Shown: one piece after another, positions 36,726 to 49,260 of the stretch
Layout: each line of letters starts with the position of its first letter
Numbering within the stretch: the first letter of the stretch is position 1
From: Voacanga thouarsii
Taxonomy: Eukaryota; Streptophyta; Magnoliopsida; Gentianales; Apocynaceae
Direction of reading: 5' to 3'
Length of the DNA stretch: 64,000 bases
NCBI GenBank assembly: GCA_026120185.1
Contig: JANUWF010001497.1
Coordinates: 4,700,501-4,764,500, forward strand
The notes under the pieces: generated by a model
What the model was told of the DNA's origin: nothing
Seen by the model: the letters and a program-made list of their open reading frames with translations, nothing else
Database searches by the model: none
Position numbers and translations under genes: made by a program

Positions 36726-38107
36726 CATGGTTTGGCAAATATAGGAAGCATTCTAAGTTTAACTAAAATAAGAAAATATTTGTTTTGGATGTTTTTTGTG
36801 AACCTTCGCGTTTCTGGTATGAGATAGTCTCTGTGTAAGCTTCACGAGTAAAAGCATAGGAACAATGTAATTTACTACTTTCTTAGATGAAACATGTAAG
36901 CCCACTGTTTTTAAGGATATAGGAGCTTGTTAAGTGGCTTTACATGCTGTCTAGACGAAAGAACCAAAAGAAGAAGTGCAAAATCGTAGAAGAAAAATCG
37001 CAAGAAATGCTGAAGAAGATGAGCCGAGCCGCGGATGAGTATGGAGCCAAGCAGGCCATGGATTGGAGCTGCAGCCGCGCTAGCCGGTGAGGATTGCTTT
37101 CTCATGGAAGCCTATTTGCAAATTGCAAATTGCAAATTGCCGCTGTCATCAATTTTGACTGCGGTAGCAGAGCTGTTGGCGGGCCGGGTCGCGGGCACCT
37201 CCCGGATTGTGGCCCATGGGTTTTCCCATGGTCCATGATCTAGTGTAGCGAGTGCACTAGACCAACAATAAAAAATAAATAAATCATTTTTTTTGTCCCA
37301 TATCAAACGAAGTTAATTTTATTGTAATAGTTAATATTATTTTAATATTTTGTATAAAAAATAATAGTAAAGAAAATTTAGGATTAAATAAGATCATTAA
37401 TTAATTAATGTGTTTAATTCTATTATTTGGATACTTAGGTTAAAAGAATAGAAAAGCATGAAAATGTTTATAGTTTTCTAGTATGCTTATTTCTTTTTGT
37501 ACCCTATGTGTGCGTTTTCGCAAAAACCAAAGTCTTTGGGAATTTTTGACAAAGAAAAATATTTTTCTTAAATCAAATGGTTAATTTTAATTCGAACAAA
37601 AATTAATTCTTGGTTATTTTCTCAAAGGATTTTATCCTTGACATAGAAAATATTTTGGACTTAGATATTTTTGTGAATTAAAATATAAAACTATTTTGAT
37701 TTAATTTTAACAAGAAAACTTATTTTTGTCAAATTAGACTTGAGATCAAAATCTCTCGAAAGTTTTATTGGAAATTTTTGAAATTATTAAGCTTATTAAC
37801 TTAAATAAAATTAATCTATGAAAAATTTCTCAAAGGATATAAATCTTAACATACAAATTTTTATGGGTTTAGATATTTTATTTTTGAGTTAAAAAAAATT
37901 TAATTGAAATTTTCAAAGGATATTTTCTAAGAAAACCCTTATTTTAAAATACTAAGTGGGAAAGGGGTTCTAACGGCCCCACGGCTTCTATCACGATCTT
38001 CATTAGAGATTGTGGGTCCCCTCGCGTCACCCTGTGAGTGAACCCGTATAGGATGGGGATACCACAAGGATCTAGAACTAATGGATAGATGTATTTAATA
38101 ACTAGAG
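36726..38107 (+). other. Leader of element C, cut short at an inversion junction
   Basis: It matches the leader of B, including the cccatgggttttcccatgg block (37213-37231) and the accgtataggatgggg region (38040s). It stops near 38108, where the sequence switches to the minus-strand gag of D. The end of the leader and the start of C's gag are missing. Confidence 0.7.
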
Positions 38108-38108
38108 T

Positions 38109-38324
38109 CATTTCGTTGGCTTTCTTCCATACTTTCTAAGCCTTGCACTCATCAGCGGTGGAACACTCTCCGATAACAGGGCAGGTTTCAAAGAGGACGT
38201 ACTTATACTCTTCAGCAGTGAGTATTATGTCTAAGTTCCTTTTCCAATCCACATAATTTGGACCCGTTAGCTTATTCTCACGGAAAATAACGGCCAAAGG
38301 ACTAAAAGAACCTCCACCAACCAT
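38109..38324 (-). pseudogene. gag: Element D gag, N-terminal fragment
   Basis: It reads MVGGGSFSPLAVIFRENK, then GPNYVDWKRNLDIILTAEEY. The Trp codon that is mutated in B is intact here. A stop after ECKA and truncation at NEMT (38108) end it. Confidence 0.85.
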
Positions 38325-38654
38325 TTCTGAAATATCGAAAATAAAAGAAAATTCAGTTTGTGAAAAAATAAAATAATTTGTGACTTTATCCTTATATTAA
38401 ATCCGATAATATTAATCCTATCATTATTATCTTTAATATGATTAATTTGGCTCTTAGAAAAACTGACATAACTTCTTGGGAAGATTAATAGTTTTCTAAG
38501 CTAAGTGTATTAACCACCACAAATTAATTTTCCTTCTAGGTAATAATCTAGATGATAACTCCATCATGGGATGACCGTTTCTTTTCATTTTCTAAGGACA
38601 TTCCTCACACTATAACCTCCAACGTGGGCTGGCCGATCATAGCACGTGTCTCGA

Positions 38655-38860
38655 GTTATTAATTACATCAATCCATTAGTTTTAGATCCTTGTGATATCC
38701 CCATCCTATACGGGTTCATTCCCAGGGCGACATGAGAGGACTCACGATCTCTAATGAGTTATTAATTATATCCATCCATTAATTCTTGATCCTTGTGATA
38801 TCCCCATCCTATACGGGTTCATTCCCAGGGTGACATGAGGGGACCCACGATCTCTAAGTT
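38655..38860. repeat. 103-bp tandem duplication in the leader of D
   Basis: The unit from gttattaatta through cacgatctctaa occurs at 38655-38757 and 38758-38860 with a few mismatches. The leaders of B and C have a single copy. Confidence 0.8.
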
Positions 38861-39852
38861 GTGGAGCAGTTAGAACCCCTCTTCCACTTAGTATTTTAAA
38901 ATAAGGATTTTTCTTGGAAAATATCTTTTAAAAATTTCAATTAAATTTTCTTTTAACTCAAAATAAAATATCTAAATCCATAAAAATTTATATGTCAAGA
39001 TTTATACCCTTTGAGAAAAATTTTCATGGATTAATTTTATTTAAGTTAATAAACTTAATAATTTCAAAAATTTTCAATAAAGCTTTTGAGAGATTTTGGT
39101 CTCAAGTTTAATTTGACAAAAATAAATTTTCTTGTTAAAATTCAATCAAAATAGTTTTCTATTTTAATTCACAAAAATATCTAAATCCAAAATATTTTCT
39201 ATGTTAAGGATAAAATCCTTTGAGAAAATATCAAAGAATTAATTTTTGTTCGAATTAAAATTAACTATTTGATTTAAGAAAAATGTTTTTCTTTGTCAAA
39301 AATTCCCAAAGACTTTGGTCTTTAAGAAAACGCACACATAGGGTACAAAAAGAAATAAGCATGCTAGAAAGTTGTAAACGTTTTCATGCTTTTCTATTTT
39401 TTTTAACTTAAGTGTCCAAATAATAGAATTAAACACATTAATTAATTAATAGTCTTATTTAATCTTAAATTTTCTTTACTATTATTTTTCATGCAAATTA
39501 TTCAAAGAATATTAACTATTGCAATAAAAATAACTTCGCCTAGTATGTGACCAAAAATAAAATTTAAAAAAAAATTATTCGGGTCGGGTCCAGTGCACCT
39601 ACTGTGAAACCCTAGTCAAAACCAACCTTAAAGTAAGGGGGTTGGGATGCATATCATATTTTATTATATATTTAAATATATTTTTATATGATTTTATATA
39701 CTTTGGATTTGTGTTTGATAGTCTCGAAGGCTTGATTATATTTATTGAGTAAGAAGGGCAAAATGGTAATTTTTACTTGAGGTGAAAATAGAAAGATAAC
39801 TTGAGGATTAAATAGAAAAAATATTTTAGAGAGAAAATAAGAGCAAGAGTTG

Positions 39853-39913
39853 TAGTGGTGTAGTGGTTAGAGCTATGGAATTAATTCTTAAGGTGTTGGG
39901 TTCAAATTTCATC
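39853..39913 (+). other. tRNA-like A-box/B-box sequence in the 4.4-kb LTR
   Basis: GTGGTTAGAGCTATGG resembles a tRNA D-arm with A box, and GGGTTCAAATTTCATC, 22 bp later, resembles a T-arm with B box. It is not a tRNA gene: no acceptor stem or anticodon arm of normal form is visible. Confidence 0.45.
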
Positions 39914-41555
39914 ATTGGAGCTTTAGCATGATTAAATTTTATTTTTGCTTGGGAAGTGATATTTTCGGCCTTAAGTTCTTTATCATAGGGTAGAGGTGTT
40001 GTCCTAGGGAAGATATGATAGGAGTACTCTAATACTATTCTTGTGCCCTACTCAAAAATTCCTAAGGGAATTCATTCCTCCTTAATCTTTAATTTTTCCT
40101 AATTCTCAATTCATTAGATTGGACAAATTTATTCTAGCCAATTTCATTCCAGAAATTTCAGTAAAGTGCTGTGGCTTTGAAGGTTCAAAATGTCTAAGGG
40201 AAAGACATCTTATGGACCGAAAATGTGGAAGAGATGGGGAAGGTTCCAAGAGAATTAATTCCCCTAGTGAACCTTCTAAACCTCACTCTAGCTAGGTTCA
40301 TTTTCCTTCATATAATGAACTGAAATTTTTTCAGCTTCTTGTGCCTTCAAGGTGTTAAAATTCTCAGCCATTTTTCCCTCCCAAATGCTGCCAGAAAATG
40401 GCCCTTTTGATCAGCTTGAAATTTGAAATTTTCTAGTTAATTTCGGGCTGCACAAATACTGTGCAAAACCAGAAAACTTTCTGGTTGAAATCGCAGCTTT
40501 GGTGGTCTTCAACCATGTTGTTTTCTTCCAGTTTTCTCCCAGCTCCTTAGCCACGTTTTTCCTCTATGAAGTAGGCTGGAAACCAGCCATGAAAGGCTTC
40601 TGAAATCTCCTTCAACCTCTCTGCAACCTGGCTAGAAAATGGCAGCCAAAACTGCCCAAAAAAATTCCAGCAATGGTGAAATTCTGTGCAGTAATTTTCC
40701 AGCTTTGTTTCCTATTCCAGCCTTGGTCGAAACTTCATCTTTCTTCTGCACAAACCACTCTTAAACAGGTATGAATTGAACTCTATTGTCTTCCCCAAGC
40801 TTCTGCACGAAAATCAGACATGGCTGCCCGAAAATATCTCCAACAAATCGCTGCAATCATACCTTGATTGAATACCAAAATTCCAGCAAACTTAATTTAG
40901 CAACCTTCCATAAAATGTCCCTCAAACAACCAGACCTTCCCTTCACCATTACACTCCTTTTTTTCGGCCACCATTAACCTTTTTCAACCAATTTTCATCC
41001 AGCAGAAACACAGAGCAACAATTTGACCCTAGCAGCTTCCAAAAAGCTTCCATTGAACAAAGATATTCTTACTATATTTTGTGTCCAAATTTGATCCCTA
41101 AAAATATTCTTTTAGGATTTCAACAACCAGTCTTTCCTTTTCCTTTCAAACCAGAAAAATCATCTTCCTAAACTACACAAACAATTCGGCCACTACACAC
41201 ACACAGAATTTCGGCAGCCACAAACCCAAAATCTCTCCATTCTCTTCAACCTTCAAGCACACATAGAACACCAAGAACACATACTCATTTCTTTCGCTTA
41301 ATACCTCTCCAAACCACTTCAAACTTCTTCCAAAAATTTCAGATTTCATCTACTCACTGCCGTGAGTCCATCCATACCATTTTTAACATCAAACTCCAAA
41401 ATCCAACTTGCTCTTTTGGATAAAAAAATCAGAAATTTTGTGAAGGCTGAAGAATACCTTCAAGGTAGATTTGTTCAAACAACTTCATCTACACTAATCT
41501 TTGATCTCTAATGAATATATATATGAATAAGCATACTAATGGACTCTCTTCTTCT

Positions 41556-41559
<4 letters not shown>

Positions 41560-41589
<30 letters not shown>
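41560..41589. repeat. (CT)n microsatellite
   Basis: About 15 perfect CT units. Confidence 0.95.
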
Positions 41590-41591
<2 letters not shown>

Positions 41592-44532
41592 CCAAACACT
41601 CTCTTCTTCTTCTTGGCCGAATGGTTCTTCACCAATGGCCATGCTTTCATCATCTTCCTTGGACGGATTTAGACATCTAGGAGTTGAGATCCATTCGAAA
41701 CTCCTTCAAGGTACTCATCAATCAAGTAAGCCTTTTCACCCCTCCTTTTAAATTCTAGATTCATGTCTCTAGGATGATATTGGTAGGAAATGGATTATGA
41801 ATAGGATTTGAGCATGTATTGTTGTGATGAGTAGAGATTAAAGCATGAATAAATGTGTGTTTATGATGGAGATGAGATTTATGCATGAGTTGATTATCTT
41901 GGTTGATTGTATGGTGTTTTTAGGGTTTAATGCATGTTTCCATGTCATAGGTAGTATTTGTGATCAAGTATGCTAGAGATTATGTCATCCATAATGAATA
42001 TGATGTATATTCATGTATGATTATTGAAGCCATGATTATGTTTACGCTAGTAGAGATTGGATCATGCCTTGATAAATTTAGATCTATGCTTTTATTCATG
42101 ATTTGGATGATTTGATGAATTGAAGCGAAGTATATGTTCATGATTATAGTTAACAAGTGGAATTATGATCATGACCTAGTTGTCCCTAAGCTAAATTTTA
42201 TTTCTTCAATAAAATGTTTAATATTATGAATTTTGCTAGTAATTTTGAAAAACCCTAGGAAGGGTAGATTTGGATTATTATATAAGGATATTTTAGTCAA
42301 ATAAATGATATCTTTTATTTCAAGAAATAAAATATATAGATATAATATCAAATAAAGTCCTTTATATAAATAATCATAATAAATAAAAATTTTAATTTTG
42401 TAAGTCTTATATTCATAAATATCATTAAAATTTATTATCTTTCAATTATTATCTTTTAATCAAAACCTGTTAAAAATTATTTATTAGCTTTCAATCAAGA
42501 CCCATTATAATTTATTTTCAACTAATTTTAGTTAGCAATTATTTTCAAACAATTAATTATTAATAAATCATTATTTTACCTAATACCACCTAGGACTCTT
42601 CATCAAATAAACTCTAAATTATTCTTAGCAAGAATTAAACCTTCAACTTATTAGTACCTATTTCCCAAAACACTAATTATTTCCCAAAACACTAATTAAT
42701 TTAAATATCAAATTCGACTTAGCTTATAAACTTTTTTATTTATTATTTGGCCTTAAAGCTTGGAACACTAGGATCATGGTAGTAGCGAGTTGAGTTAATC
42801 TTATTTGTGAAAGTGGATTTTGGCTTGAGTTTGATTGTGGTTTATATTTACCCTAGGTGGGGTTGGGTCAGCAGTTGAAGATCTTTAACTTATCTTGAGC
42901 TAAGGATCAGGTAAGCTCCTGCATAAAACCTGATTGATGTAAAATTTTTATTATGGCAAGCCAAATGCAGAGTGCATGGACACTCATTTATGTAAAGGCA
43001 ATTGAGGATTGACTCCTTCCTTATTCTAGTCAAATAATTATTTGAAAATCAATAAGCAGATTTACTCAAACTCAAAACTCTTTCTAAAACTGATTTTGAC
43101 AAAGACTTTGGAAACCCTTAATTGCCATTTTCAAGTGGAACTGTATTTTATTTATTTTTCCCAAGTGGGATAAGTTACGTTGAGTACTCAATAAGGGCGG
43201 ACTACTAGGGCTAGTCTTTGAGGGGTTAGGGTAAGTCTCTCAGTAGGTGGCCACTTCTGAGGGGTGAATCCTGCCCGGATAAGATGTCAGTCCAGTAGGT
43301 CGTGCTGATCCGAGCTAGCAGTTTATTTTTTCAATCAAGTGACTGTGTTTTGCCGGAATGGACACCCGGCTGTTGTTTAGGTATAGAGAAAGAGAAGTAT
43401 CTTATCCGGTAGGCCGATCACCTACCTTTTTGTCAGTCTGCACAAAGTGTCGGCATTCTGACCGGTTATAGGGCCCAATGTGTGGTAGCCCATGATCATT
43501 TCTTTTAAGTGGTTGATTTTATTGATTATGTATGGTTGGAAAAGCCAAAACACCACTCTTGGTTTTGACTAATGTTTATTACTTGCCAATATTTCTCCTA
43601 TAAAGATTTTATACTTTGCATTCACGAATTGTTTTCACTGGACACTCAAAGCACACACGGACTTACTGAGATTTTTGTCTCATCACCATTTTTACCATAA
43701 TTTCAGGTCGATCCTGCTGTAGGGATGAATAGCTAGATATTTCCTACCTTGGAAGATTTTATGATATTTGATTTGTGTAATGCTTTGGGGAGTCAAGAGT
43801 GGATAATTTTTATTTTGGATTTGTTTTTAGAATTCTTGGATTTAATTTTGGATTTATTCTTGGGTTGTAATAAATTTTAAGTTAAAGTATTATTTTTATT
43901 CCGTAATTTTATTTGTATGACCTAGTTATAAAGACACCTTATCCTTTGGACGGGGGCGACATCCCCGGCCCCGGCGGGCCTAGGTAGTGGGGTGTTACAC
44001 CTACCACACTGGATCATGGCCCATGGGAAAACCCATGGGCCGAATCCAGGCAAGTGCCCGCGACCCGCCCCAACTACGGTCAAAATTGTTGACTGTGGCT
44101 TCAATTTGCAGAAAGCAAATTGAATTTGCTTCCTCGCGAAAGGATGGCTTGGCTTCCTCGAGGAAGCTTTGCTTGCCAATGGTCAACGGCTAGCGGCTCG
44201 CACATGGCTCCTCTCACAGAAACGGCTCAACTGGCTTGTATGGTACCTTTCTTCTCCAGAATTTCTTTTGTGTGCTGAAGCTTCTGTGCACGAGAATTTT
44301 TTACCATTTTTTATCAAAAGTCATCCAAACAACCATCTATACCCTTAAAAACACTGGGCTTACATGATGTCTATACAAGCAATCAAAATACATTATTCTT
44401 ATACTTCCACTCGAGAAGCTTATAGTGAAACTACCCATACCAGTAAACACGAAGGATCACTGATTTCAACCAAAACAAACATTTTCTTGTTTTAGTTAAG
44501 CCTAGCATGCTTCCTACATTTGCCAAACCATA

Positions 44533-44544
44533 GCTCTGATACCA
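44533..44544 (-). other. Primer-binding site of element D
   Basis: On the minus strand TGGTATCAGAGC lies a few bases after the LTR end TTCA. Confidence 0.8.
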
Positions 44545-44546
44545 AT

Positions 44547-46408
44547 TGAAGGTTTAAAATGACAAAAATCATCAAAACGAAAGCATACTAGGAAAACGAA
44601 AAATTTACCTCTGTGATTGAATGGCCTTCTTCGCACTGGTATAGATGTCTGTACAAAGATACTTGAAGCTATTAGATCACATCCTTATAAACATCTATTT
44701 CGTCTCATTCATGCGAAACCATTGATATTCCGAAATGGTGCCCGTAGCACAGCCGGTGAAAGCTTAAAGATTGGGTTTTGATCAACCTTTGAAGACTTCT
44801 CTCTGTGAAAGAAAAATTCATAGACCTCACTGTCTTCACACAAAATTGGTCTCGTGAGTTTTTGTGATTGCAAAACTGAAGAGCCACTTCACATAATGCA
44901 TTAATGGCCTTTATCATTTGCTATCCAATTCCCCAAGAGAGAAATGCCATCTGTGTAAAAACAGAAAGCACCATTCTGTTATACTTCACGCAGAACAACA
45001 CAGGATCCATCCGGTGTTGTCTTTTTTTAATTTAATTAATTAATTAATTATTTTAATTTTATTTTACTTTGGTCTTATTCATTTGGTCAGATAAAATTAT
45101 TTACTCTTAGGCTTGAATACCCATAAATAATAAATCTCAATTATTTATTTTTTGGGCTTTATTAAACAACACAATAAATAATTAACAAGCCCAAATAGAC
45201 CAATATAAAAATTCATACCTTTTATCAAGTTTATATCTAGATTAATTTTTTAATTATTTAATCTGGGCATTGGGCTCTAAATAATTAATTAACTAATTAA
45301 ACTAGATAAAATAAATACTCTCTCTCAAACCTTTTATTTTATTCTAGTCCAATATTAAATTAGACTAATAAAATAAAACTCATAATTATCAAGACCAATT
45401 CCTTAACTCAAATCTTTCATGACTTAAGAGCTATTCTGGAGATCAAAAGACACATCGCATTGGCTACTAAATGACCAAAATACTCATACTATATAAATAG
45501 CTATATTTTGCATTTTAAATATATCATAATATCACCATAAGAAAATATTGACCTCAAGGACAATGCTGCCTTAGCAAAGTCATTGACCTACAACTGTAAT
45601 GACTAAAATATCCCTCTACGATCGCCGTGCATTTAGAGAGAAAAGTGTATTAACACCTTTCTAATAGACATCTACCATCCTTAGACCTCTAGTCTAATGA
45701 TTTATGACTCCTGAAATGTTTCCACTTTTCAAGAGAACTACCCTAAAGTAAACATCCAAGTTATGTTCCCCAGGGCCCTGGATAATTAGATCATTTGAAC
45801 AGTCACAAGGGGCGATATAACACAAAAACTATCTTGTACATGTCTGCCTTAACTAACTAGTCACATATATCCAACATATAAGTATATCGGCTCTACAAAA
45901 GAACTTCAACTACAATATATTAAGGAATATGCTTCTAGCTTCGTTAGACCACTAACTCATACTCAAGCAGTAGAGTATTAGTCCACGCTTTAGCAGTAAT
46001 AGTCTGGGTTTCTTTTAAATAGTACTGTTAGAAACCACTATTACGGGTCCTGTTCTACATATTCGAAATACGCTCATGTTATGAAATGAGTGGACTACTC
46101 ACTGGCTAAAGGTAAGTTATTCCCTATTTAGAATTCATAACACGATAACCTATACATGATGAGATTCCCATTCTCATCAATCGGTTAAGAACAAACATTT
46201 ATATGTTAAGTAACCTGTAACCCATACCTTACTGTGAAAGATCACCAATCACATGAATCACTTACTTAAACATAATAGGCCATTTCCAAACAAAAATCAT
46301 ATACAAATAGAATGTAAATTCACAAATAAATTTTGAGAATAAATTTTTTTATTAATAAATTCAATAATTATATCAGATAAACTAGTCTAGAGGGAATATA
46401 TTCCAATA
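44547..46408 (-). repeat. LTR of element D
   Basis: 1862 bp on the minus strand, starting TATTGGAATATATTCCCTCTAG and ending CCTTCA. It belongs to the same family as the LTRs of C. Confidence 0.85.
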
Positions 46409-49260
46409 AATACTCACTGCTGAAGAGTATAAGTATATCCTCTTTGACACTTGCCCTGTTACTAGGGAAGGTTCTATCGCTAAGGAGCGAGAGGCTGAGA
46501 AAGCATGGAAGAAGGCCAATGAAATGGCTTGACGCTACATGTTGGCCTCCATGTATAATGTGCTTTAGTCTAAACACGAGCACATGGCCACTGCATACTA
46601 CATTAGCCAATCACTAGCCACGATGGTCACAGATAAGAGTTGGTCCGCAAGGCAGGAGGCTCTTAAGATGATCATCAACACTAAGATGGCTGAGGGAGTA
46701 TCAGTCAGAGAGCATATGCTTGAGATGATTAAAATAGATTTCACGGAAAACCAGCTATATCCGATCTTAGTTGGCCTTTCACCCCCTACGTTCAAGGAAG
46801 TAGAAGTCTTAGGGGCTATTATTGTCCCTGAGAGTCAAGTGGACATGGTTCTGAAGGATTGACATAATCACAAAGCATGCATCTTCAGTGGATAAAAATG
46901 GAAGAACATGAATAACAGAGTATTGGAGCAGCATGGTGGGCTTGAAACATACCTGTTGGAGCCTTTAAATCTTGAAGAATGTTGAAGAAAATGATTGAAC
47001 TTGAGAAAATAGCTTCCTCTTCATCCTCCGTCCATGGACACCACTGTCCAGTGCACTGAAGCTTTCCTCCGGTTCTGGTGAATGCTTAGTTCTCCAGCTC
47101 TCGGAATATTTCTCAGCCTAATTCACAGTTAGTGAGCACACATTGGAAGGAGGAAGATGATCTCTCTCAAATCCTTTTTTTTTTTTTCACAGACTCTTGC
47201 ACCGTCTGTTTTTCATGGCTTTCTTGGTTTCTTATGTCCAGAAAAAACAAAAACCAAAAGCCAGCAAATGAAATGCCAAAAACAAAAAACCAAGAGCCAC
47301 GAGAGACACGAGAGAGTGAGATAGAGAGCCAAGAGTCTTTATTTAGTTTTCTTTTTCCACACAGAAAGTCAAGAGTCATGAAACCAAAAATAATTATTTT
47401 GGTAAAAATAATATTCCCGAGATTTTATACCCGAATATTATAAACAAAATAAATTTCGGCTTCACTCCAAACTCTTCTAAACTGTGTCCAGAAAAATCCT
47501 ATGGTCCAGGCTATTGAGCCAAAATAATATTTATTATTTTCCTTGGACCTGAAAATTCCAAAATAATAAACATTAATTATTTTTTTGGGGATTAAATAAA
47601 TAACCCAATAAATAATTAATGAACCCAAATGAATAAAAAATAATTAAACTTTAATTATTTATTTCTTGGGATTTCATTAAATAAATAACCCAATAAATAA
47701 TTAAGTAATAATTATTTTTCTCTAGTTTAAGTCCCGGTTAATTTTTTAATTATTCAAACTGGACCCAGGTCCTGAATAATTAATTAACCTATTAAACCAG
47801 ATAATAAATTTCTCTCCATTTATTTTATTCCAGCCTAATAATAACTTAGACTTCCCGAATAAAATAAAACTCTCTCAACTGAGATCATTTCTCAACCCAA
47901 AAATTAATTAGGACTTACGGGCTATTCCGAAGACAAAAAGACATATCATCTTGGCTACTAAAATGACCAAAATACCCCTACTATATAAATAGATGTATTT
48001 TGCATTTTAAATATTTCCTAATATCACCATAAGGAAATATTGACCCCAAGGACAATGTTGCATTAGCAGAGTCTTCGACCTACAAGTGAAAATGACTAAA
48101 ATACCCCTCTACACATCGCCGTATATTTAGAGAGGAAGAAGTATACTAACACATCTCTAAAAAACATCTACCATCCTTAGGCTTCTAGTCCAATGATCCA
48201 CGACTTCCTGGAGTATTTCCGCTTTCCAAGGGAGCGACCCTAAAGCAAACATCCAAGTCACATTTCCCAGGGCCCTGGATATTTAGATCATCCGAACAAC
48301 CACAAGAGGCGATATGGTGTAGAAACTATCTTGTACAAGTCTGTCTTAACTAACTAGTCACACATACCCAACATACAAGTATATTGGCCCTCCGATAGAA
48401 CCTCAACTATAGTATATCAAAGCATATGCTTCCAGCTTCGCCAGACCACCAACTCATACTCAAGTCATAGAGTACTAGTCCATGCTGTAGCAGTAGTAGT
48501 CTAGGTTTCTACCATATAGTACCTTTTTTAGAAACCACTACTACAGGTCCTGTTCTATGTATTCGAAATACGCTTATGTCATGAAGTGAGTGGCCTACTC
48601 ACTGGCTAAAGGTAAGCCATTCCCCATTTGGAATTCATAACATAATAACCTAAACATGACGAGATTCCCATTCTCATCAATCAGCTAAGAACGACTGTTT
48701 ATGTGTTTAAATAACCCATGATCCATACCTTACTGTGAAAGACCTCCATTCACATGGATCACTTATTTATACACAATGGGTCTGTTCCAAACGAAATTGT
48801 ACACAAATAAAGAAAATTATTTCACAAATAATTTCCGATAAATAAATTCTTTTATTAACATATTTGATATTTTTATCAGAAAAACTAATCTAAGAGGGCA
48901 TATTCCCAACAGGTTCTCGAATCTTTTCTGGACTCTTTTACTCAGTTCAAGTTAAATTATAACATGAACAAGTTAAATATAAGTTTAACCGAATTAATGA
49001 AAAAGCTCCAGGTAGCAGAAAAGGTCATGAAGCTACAGTCCAAAGCTATGATTGCTAGGACTTTTTCTTCCAGAACTGAGCCCAAGCCTAGGAAGTTCAA
49101 AAAGAAGAAGGGAAACACACTGGCCCAGCCCAAGAACCAGCCTAACAAACCCAAAGCCAAGTGCTTCAAGTGCGGGTAGAAGGGATATTGGAAAAACGAG
49201 TGTCCAAAACTTCAGGCCAAGAAAAATCCTATAGGTATTATTCTCTATCTAGAGTCAATT
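46409..49260 (+). pseudogene. gag: Element C gag, missing its start and split by a solo LTR
   Basis: The first part (46409-46851) begins in mid-gene with LTAEEYKYILFDTCPVT, runs through RQEALKMIINTKMAEGVSV and stops at the insertion after QVDMV. The second part (from about 48912) resumes with the sequence that follows this point in B and reaches the knuckle CFKCG, then a TAG. B shows the undisturbed order. Internal stops are present in both parts. Confidence 0.8.
46852..48911 (-). mobile_element. Solo LTR (minus strand) in the gag of C
   Basis: 2060 bp with TG..CA ends and a perfect 5-bp duplication ggttc at 46847-46851 and 48912-48916. Read on the minus strand it starts TGTTGGGAATATGCCCTC and ends AATCCTTCA. 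Its first ~1 kb is related to the LTRs of B, C and D but the rest is its own. No internal sequence remains. Confidence 0.87.

Larger units (their letters stand above)
39603..43999 (+). mobile_element. 4.4-kb solo LTR, Gypsy (Del/Tekay-like), in the leader of D
   Basis: It starts TGTGAAACCC and ends GGGGTGTTACA, with a perfect 5-bp duplication cctac at 39598-39602 and 44000-44004; the surrounding leader matches B and C across the gap. No coding region is present. The GGGTGTTACA end and a cttactgagatttttgtctc motif near 43661 recall Del/Tekay chromovirus LTRs, a family assignment made from memory of typical ends. A (CT)n run lies at about 41560-41589. Its length is large for an LTR; an unusual non-coding element with TG..CA ends is the alternative. 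Confidence 0.72.
38108..46408 (-). mobile_element. Element D: inverted partial Copia element (LTR, leader, start of gag)
   Basis: Read on the minus strand, an LTR (46408-44547) is followed by a PBS (44544-44533), a leader (interrupted by a 4.4-kb solo LTR) and the first part of gag (38324-38109). It then ends at a junction with C's leader. No pol or second LTR is present. To its right the plus-strand gag of C resumes in mid-gene at aatactcactg (46409). The left boundary lies in short similarity between the two strands (around gactc), which suggests deletion or recombination between inverted copies after insertion. Confidence 0.75.

Noticed and set aside
39853..39913. Possible tRNA gene
   Set aside because: A- and B-box-like stretches exist, but a proper acceptor stem and anticodon arm do not; it is reported only as tRNA-like.
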